DNA of 64,000 bases from Lucifuga dentata (taxonomy: Eukaryota; Chordata; Actinopteri; Ophidiiformes; Bythitidae): contig VXCM01001016.1 of the NCBI GenBank assembly GCA_014773175.1, positions 62,001 through 126,000 of the forward strand. The letters are read 5' to 3'. Below the pieces are notes generated by a model. The model was given only the letters and a program-made list of their open reading frames with translations, was not told the origin of the DNA and made no database searches. The position numbers and the translations under genes are program-made. Below, one piece after another: positions 1 through 64,000 of the stretch. How positions within the stretch are numbered: position 1 is the stretch's first letter; every line of letters begins with the position of its first letter.

Positions 1-691
1 ATGTGTATGTATAAATGAACACAATTTTTTTCAGCCCTGTACAAAACAAGAACCAAGATCTACTGGGGGGCAGTTATGTGACTGAGTCAATGAATTGAAG
101 ATGTCCAGCTTAATCTTTACACTGGTCAATTGTCAGCCTCTCCTACTGCAGTCTGAGGAAGGTGAGCTTTACATTGACATTTTGTAAAAAAAAAAAAAAA
201 AANTTAAAAAAAAAAAAAAAACACTTAGAAGTCTTTGTGCAAATGTACTGACTGTACATGTGTTGAATCTGATAAGCCATGCAGAAAATTCATGTTTTTC
301 TGTGATATTGACAAACTTCCACAATTTTCAAAGAAAACTCCTTGAACACTGCAAATTTCTCTGTTTCATGTTTTGCTGTCTCTTTCATACAGACAGTACG
401 AGTGTATGCGCTCCCAAACTCACAGTGCCTCTTTAATTTCACCACAATTATTTCCTGATGCTCAAAACATGTAGTGAGGACGGACTGTTTGTGTGCTGCT
501 GCAGGTAGAAGCAGGACGTGGTTCTCTACCTGCAGCAAGTTTTTCTCTTTTCCACTCAGGTCAATCTGCGCAAGATGGCTGAACATACTCAGGTCCCACA
601 AAATCTGATTAATTTCATTAGAATCCAAGTGAGTTAGACAGACATGAGGGGTGAAAGAAATAAGGACGAAGAGATAAAGACATGGAGAGAA

Positions 692-818
692 CCCCCCCAT
701 TGGCTGTTTGGTACATAAAACATGGTTTACAGGAGAGCAGCTGAAGTTGCGGGTNCCCCCCCATTGGCTGTTTGGTACATAAAACATGGTTTACAGGAGA
801 GCAGCTGAAGTTGCGGGT
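692..818. repeat. 63-base direct duplication around a single N
   Basis: 692-754 and 756-818 are identical and are separated only by N at 755. This is most simply an unmerged contig overlap. Confidence 0.92.
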
Positions 819-1973
819 GTGTACCTGATTCTAAGGACATTGCAGGGTGCCAAAACACTGCAGCAATGTTTTTTAGGCCTGCAAAATTGGCAGTAAGAGG
901 GTAAACTTACTTTAGTGAGAATTTGTTATGATAAACAAACCCTCATTTAGACTTGCACTGAGATGAAAATGCACTAATGTGGCTGTAATCACTTCCATAT
1001 TAGCCTACTTGAGTGTAAAAGGAGCAGTGCAGAAGCAAAGTAGGAGGGGAGGGTGAGATTTAGCATGATTCCAACCAGCCTGTCAGTTTTAATGTCTGTC
1101 AGTCTATACATAGAGCATAATGGTTATGATGATGATGATAGTTGCCTGAAAACCCATTTATAGAACAGTGGAGAGGTGGAACAAAGAATGGCCAACTCAC
1201 AAATAGAAGACTGTCGAAAGGAATCACTTCCTTGTCCCAACTAGTTGGCACTGGTAACTACCGAGTAGCAGCTGTATGTGCTGACATGACTCCTCCTGTT
1301 TGCTCGTCCAGGTTGGTGCTTGTTGAACCAGCATTTTGTTAAGTGCTTGCCCTGATTGTCCACATCTTAAGTTCCCACCAAGGTGCTATTATTAAGATGA
1401 AGAGAGCTGCACAGACACCTGACTCCCATGCTAACAAATGGCGGAAAAGAGCGCAGAAAAACACATCGGAAATAGAGATGTATAGCTAGATAAAAAGAGA
1501 CAGAGATCATGTGGATGACAGAAAAACATGGGGNGGGGGGGGGGGGTCATGCTGAAAAATCTTGACTAACTGTGCTGCATTAATGCTGTCTGCTGTAAGA
1601 CTCAGAGAGAAAGCTACATGGTTTCATGGGTTGGTGGGGTGGTGTGTGAAGCTGAAGTAGACACTAATGTGCAAACAAAGGTTCATAAAATGTATTTAAA
1701 AAATCAGTGTCATCCACAGTGATCCAGCCTAAATTTAGTGAAAAAAATTCTAAAACATTTGAGATTCAGAAAACCAAGCTCTGGAAAAAACAGGCCTAAT
1801 GAAGCTCCCTTTGATTATCATCACATCACAGGACATCATATTACTTACGAACAGTCTGATAACAGTTTTAATTTGCCTTTGCTGTTCAAACAGCAAGCTC
1901 TGATTGATGGTTTGTTCACTCCTCAGCATGGAAGCATACCATGTGAGTTTGCATGTGTAATATAGTCTTTCTG

Positions 1974-1979
1974 TATGTG

Positions 1980-2022
<43 letters not shown>
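1974..2022. repeat. GT microsatellite
   Basis: A GT run with one ATAT interruption. Open frames across it are repeat artefacts. Confidence 0.95.
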
Positions 2023-3857
2023 CAAAGCTTGTCTGCAGCTGTCTGTTCTGTCAGTCATCCACAGCAAGGTAGCGGCATACTTGGGTAACCTGTGCCCAGG
2101 GAGTAACAGTGCTGAACAAAAGGCATCAGGTAGTTGACTCCTAGCAGGGAAAACACACTGGAACTGGCTAACGTTCCTGTACTGGAGGAGACAGGAGACT
2201 TTAAACCACACTTTAAATTTCAGAGCAGTACTACAGCATTAAGCACCAGGTGTAAATACAACATATGGCAATGGGGAGATAGACACAAGTTGCCCAGAGA
2301 TAGACATTTGCAGCAGTGTTTAAATGACTTTACTGTGGACAGGGGACTCATTTTATTGATGGTTATTGTCACATTAAGATGACAAGAGGACTTCAGGCAA
2401 ATCAACTTATTGAAGAGAGCACAGAGCTACTACTGAGGGGAAAACATCCATCATTATTTGCTGTATTACAAGCACATCTCAATAGAATAGCAAAGGAAAA
2501 AATGGCTATAATGATATGAATATATAGTAGGGTTTTGCTCTCCTTCCTCTTCGCACACAGATGAAGAGCTCATTAATTTTATAGTGTAGTGCTACTGCTC
2601 TCCTTCAGGTTTCCACTGTCCCTCCTTCAGTACATGTCCTCTAGGTTTTGCCTGCAGGGTAGGAGGGTGGCTTGAGTAGCTGGTGAGGTTATCCAGTCAA
2701 AGATTTCACCTAGTCATCCTGCCTCTTGGTATTCATATCACACTGTTACCGAGGTTGCCTGTCTGAATGCTAACTCACTGAAGGAGACTTCCCCTTGTCT
2801 TTTCAATTCTAACTTGCATTTGTACTATCATTTCTCTTCTCCCCATTTGCTTTTTACCTATTTTTTGATCACTCTTTTATGTAATATTTATCTCTTCCTC
2901 TTCTTTCTCCCCCATCTCTTTGGCTTCAGTCTTTCTGGGCACTTTGATGTCATTTGCATGACTAATATATCAGGGCAGATGTTGTCAGCTGTTCATGGTT
3001 GTTGAGATAGCTGCAGGGGCAGTCCGATGAGAGCTGTTGATTTGGCTGAGGTCACAGGGTCATAGTCACAACAACATCCTGAGGGCTATTCAGTTTGTCT
3101 GGCTTTATGCCTGTGCATATAGAAATGTGATTGCCTATTATTAAGTGTTTTGCACTGTATTTTGGTGTGTGTTTGTGTATGTATCTAACAATGTGGGTGT
3201 GTGAAAATATATACAAAGGGATGCATGTCTTGGTGTCTATGTAATTTTGTCTGGGGTCATGTGTGGCCAAAGAGTCAGTAAAGCTCTGTCTGTCTTCCTC
3301 TACCCTCAGGGCAGCTCCTGAATCAGACATGGCTTCCACACAACTACACAACCCTAATGAACTCCTATGTCTAATTAATGAGCTTTGGTTCTCATTCTAA
3401 CTGGAGAGTTTTTCTTGGACCTGAGGCTTTCCCTGTAATGATTTCAGTATGTCTGGAGAAGTATGAAAGCATTCAAGCTTAGATGCCAGAAAACTGGTCT
3501 TGGTTCCAGAAAATGGTTGTCCTTATCGCTGTTTGTGTGAACAAAGGCATAGCATTAAAATAAGAACAGATAATCATATGTGACAGATGAAACAGACTGT
3601 GTGTTAAATGCATGTTGCACAACTAATCTATAGCTCGCAAGGATGGTTTGTTTGTGAAATCAAGCCCACATTAATAACAACCCCTCTCAAATGTCTGAGC
3701 AAAGGAAACTGCATATACTGGTATATTCAAGAATTTGGGCTAAGCGTGAAAGTGTTAAATGATAAAGATACTGTAAGGTATATAACACGTCACAATGATG
3801 ACGTGTGGCTGTTGCATATGGCTTTGTGTTGTAGAGGTGATGAATACGATATAATGA

Positions 3858-3858
<1 letters not shown>

Positions 3859-3898
<40 letters not shown>
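3859..3898. repeat. AAT microsatellite
   Basis: About 13 AAT units, followed by a T run with N at 3921. Confidence 0.95.
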
Positions 3899-3900
<2 letters not shown>

Positions 3901-5786
3901 GCTTTTTTTTTTTTTTTTAANTTTTTTTTTTTTTTTTAATCAGAAACAACTAAAGGAAACAGCTAAAGGTGTTCTCTATCCACTTTGACAGTTTATAGTC
4001 CATATTTTGGAAAGGAGGATCCAGTACGGGTGTCCAGGTTTTGCTAAAATGAATTAATTTAATTTGCTAAAATGAATTTTAAAATGAATTAATTTATTAA
4101 TTTCAATGCTGTTGGTCTATTACTGGCATGGAGGGAAGCATTAATTTTTGTTTTTGCCAAAACATACCAGTAATTATGTTTTTGTTATATTTTTGTTATT
4201 GAGGAAGGATTGTCCATAATGACTGATTCAAAATGTGAAAAGAGCTATAGCTTAAAAGGCTCACAAGAAAAGAATGTGGGATAGACAAATGTGCAATACA
4301 TACATACTGACAAAGAGGAGAAATGGAGATTAAAAAAGCCAATAGTCTGTGGGCAATTAATATCCAACAGGTGCCTTTATTGTATTGCATTCACCATTCT
4401 TATTGATCGGACTGAAGTTTTCATTTAAAGTTTGAAATAAGCAACCCCCTTGTAGAAATCACTTTGTGTCAGATCAATAGTTAGTGGATTAGAACTAAAC
4501 AAGTGCAGTCACAGAAATTCAGATATCGAATTTTAAAGCTGTGTTGTGTGACACCTCTGAAGAAAATGCCAAGGGGCAACTGAAGAGTTAAGACAGCATA
4601 AGGAAATGGAGAGCGGGAGGCATCTGGCTTCAGCTGCTCTCATATATTTTACTCTTTCTATTTCTTCTCCCACTCTCCAAAACACAACATGCAACTATGT
4701 CTTATCTTAATGCGTACTGTCTTCATTTCTTTCTGGCTGACCTCTTACCCTGGTACAGAGGTTTAACTGGGGTAAATCTATGCTATTACTACTATGCGAC
4801 TCTGTGCAAAGCAGCCCTGAGGGACGTCAGCTCCCTATCACCTTCTCATTCTGCCACCCACCTGCCTGCCTGCTTCTCACTTCAGAGGTGATACGCTACG
4901 CAGCCCATTTAACACAGCACCTGCTGCTAGCATCGATTGATTCTCACCAACTGCTGGCACTCAATTGAGTCCCTCCTATTAGTGCTGTGCGTCGACTAGA
5001 GAATAGGAAGGAGGGATAGAACAGGTTTTAAAGAAATTAAGATAGGAGCAGGACAGAATGTGGGTAAACGCCCCACTGGGATGCTACACAAATGTGAGCT
5101 TGTGCTTGTGCCAAAACACCTCAGTATGGGTTGTGGCCAGCACCATATACCAGGGCCGCTGTGTCACCTTGGGTTTTGCAGGAGGATTGATGATTAATGG
5201 GCCACAGGCTCTGCAAATACTGGCTCATTTCCACCTGCACTGCTGTTGTTTCACTGTTTGTTGTTTAGGGGTTCTCTCTGTGGGCCATGGAGTGTGTTAC
5301 TTGCGTGAATGAGACAGCCAGACCCAATCAGAGGGCACACAGAGAACAACTGTGAAACTGCTACATTGATCAGGAGGTTCACACCATAAAACACACCATC
5401 TGGTGCTGGCAGGGGGGNGTGTTACAGAAAGAGGAAATGAGGAGAAGTGAAACTGGACAGTTTTAAAATTAGTCACTGCAGGGGCAGAAGGGAAAGGATC
5501 TAGGAGGGATAAAGGGGAAGCAAAAAAGGGAAGCTAAGACTTGGAGGAGAGACGGAAGGAAGGAAGAGGAGGGCAGAGACTAGCTGAAGGCAAGCAGCAG
5601 GGGAAATGGAATTGCTGAGAGGTAAATTGGGTGAAAAGGTGCAAAGAAAGAGAGTTTGTGGAAGAATTTAGACAGACTCAGAAAGATAGACTCCATGGAT
5701 CAACCTGAGTGCTTTTTCAGATAACTAATTAGACAAGGCTGATTGCCTGCTGTGGTCTCTCTGCAAGCTGTACGAGAGGCAGTTCA

Positions 5787-62679
<56,893 letters not shown>

Positions 62680-64000
62680 CTGCAGATAAGACACACACAC
62701 CAGACACATAAGAACGTTACTGTAATGAAGGGAAGACTGTCATGTCTTCGTCGTCATGTCAGTCTTTGTAAAAAATCATCGCTAAGAAAATGAAATGTAG
62801 TATGAACTTAAATATATTAACTATACGCTGTCCTCAAATACAAACAAATATACCTGCATATTTCAGTCATGTCAAAAACTGAAGCAATAAAACTTTTTCC
62901 ACAATCAATAAGCAGACTGATTACCTTTAACTACAGTTATTGTAAAGCCATTAAACACAAAGGGACGTTTCAACAATTTCTCTTCTATCCCACGGTAATA
63001 GACCATTTGACTCTAATGAGGTAAGTGGGATTTAACCTAATTAAAGCATAGCCAATTTAATTAAAATGCATCCTGGCAGCACTTTACCAGTCACTCCGCA
63101 TCTGCATATTATCAGATCCTGAGAGATTACCAGGCTAATCTTCAATAATGGTGTAATAGTTTGAAAACACACCTGAATAAATCTAACAGAGTTGGAATTT
63201 CAGTCACAATGGCCACACCTTGGCAAATTGGCAGAACTTATATAACTCATAAAATATTTCTTGACGCTGGCAGTGTCATATGAGGTCAACTTTGTAGAGA
63301 AGGATTTGTGTGAGCAGAGCCTTCACCTGCCATTTCTACAATAAGTTTATAATAAAAAGCCACACTGATCACGTTTTTTTTTTTTTTTTTTTTTACTGAA
63401 GTGACAGCAAAGTACTTAGAACCATTTCAATATCGTAATTTTCTAGCTGACTTACTTGGCTTCTATGCAGCACATTAACACAAGCCACAGTAGAGTGCAG
63501 TCTGCAGCATTATAACTAATAGCTTCTGTAATTATGAGTGTGTCTGCCTGTCTTTTAGCCTGTCTCTGTGGCACTTTATCAGTCTGTGTTTGTCTTCCTG
63601 TACCTGGCTATTTGTTTCTGTGCGTTCATGAATCATCACTCTTGGCTGCTGCAGGTTGTGTGTCTGTGTGTAAAACCTGTCAAATCAGCCTCCTCTGTAG
63701 TAAAGCAGAATAACTCAGATGAGCTTGAAATAGCTTCAACTAAACATCGTCCTGTCCTCGATCCTACTCCTCTGAAATCACTAAATACAATCTGACTTTT
63801 AGTTAATTGCATTAGATCGTGTCTGCACTAAATATGACTGGCTTATATACACATATACTGTATGCAGATGCATGCAAGTAGAATGTCATACAGAAGAAAA
63901 GTCATATTCTCTTTGGTATTCTGACTACAGAGGATTCAAAGAGGAATCTGACTCTGCAGAGCTTTAAAGCAGCCATGTTGTTCCCTTGCTGTTTGTTTGA
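62680..64000 (-). other. grik4: grik4 intron upstream of exon A, partial
   Basis: This stretch runs to the window edge. It includes a poly-T run near 63376-63394 and otherwise plain AT-rich sequence. The preceding grik4 exon should end with a T that completes the Cys codon and should encode the KAE of KAEC. No such exon is seen, so it lies beyond base 64000. Confidence 0.8.

Noticed and set aside
62680..64000. Search for the preceding grik4 exon ending in KAE plus T
   Set aside because: No matching translation or suitable donor was seen; it lies beyond the window.

Overview
The window is vertebrate nuclear DNA, most likely from a teleost fish. The evidence is one gene split into short exons by introns of up to about 18 kb, an AT-rich intron background full of CA/GT and GA/CT microsatellites, and remnants of transposable elements of kinds common in fish (L2/Rex1-like LINEs, a mariner-type element, a (GGAT)n-tailed repeat). 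There is no sign of bacterial operons, phage or CRISPR arrays. The species cannot be named from the sequence.

The only protein-coding gene I can support is grik4, the KA1/GluK4 subunit of kainate-type ionotropic glutamate receptors, on the minus strand. Eight consecutive internal exons are readable: 62501-62679, 59404-59457, 42973-43134, 39637-39789, 38749-38853, 20336-20443, 11775-11978 and 5829-5942. All have AG acceptors and GT donors. Together they give 1079 bases of continuous open frame, about 359 codons plus one split Cys codon, corresponding to roughly residues 170-530 of a protein of about 950 residues (numbering recalled from the human protein). They cover the second half of the extracellular amino-terminal domain, the linker, and the S1 half of the glutamate-binding domain. 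The signal peptide and first exons lie beyond base 64000. The channel (M1-M4), S2 and cytoplasmic tail lie before base 1.

Layout from high to low coordinates, the direction of transcription: partial intron 62680-64000; amino-terminal-domain exons at 62.6, 59.4, 43.1, 39.7 and 38.8 kb; an 18.3 kb intron holding most transposon debris (LINE and mariner cluster at 36-38 kb, LINE C-terminal scrap at 27.7 kb, retroposon tail at 30.2 kb); linker exon at 20.4 kb; S1 exons at 11.9 and 5.9 kb; and a partial intron of at least 5.8 kb to the window edge. A second LINE fragment lies at 57.6-58.3 kb.

The intron sequence has some unexpected structure. There are many perfect inverted repeats with loops of only 2-10 bases (11.5, 16.2, 21.9, 33.4, 38.3 and 52.15 kb), a 45-base-arm imperfect hairpin at 34.6 kb, a CpG-dense block at 6.3-7.1 kb, and two exon-like plus-strand stretches near 29.4 and 32.1 kb. 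The assembly has 16 single-N joins; five are flanked by exact or near-exact direct duplications of about 59-64 bases, which look like unmerged contig overlaps rather than biology. I found no convincing new gene system; the inverted-repeat pattern and the CpG-dense block are the most worthwhile leads.
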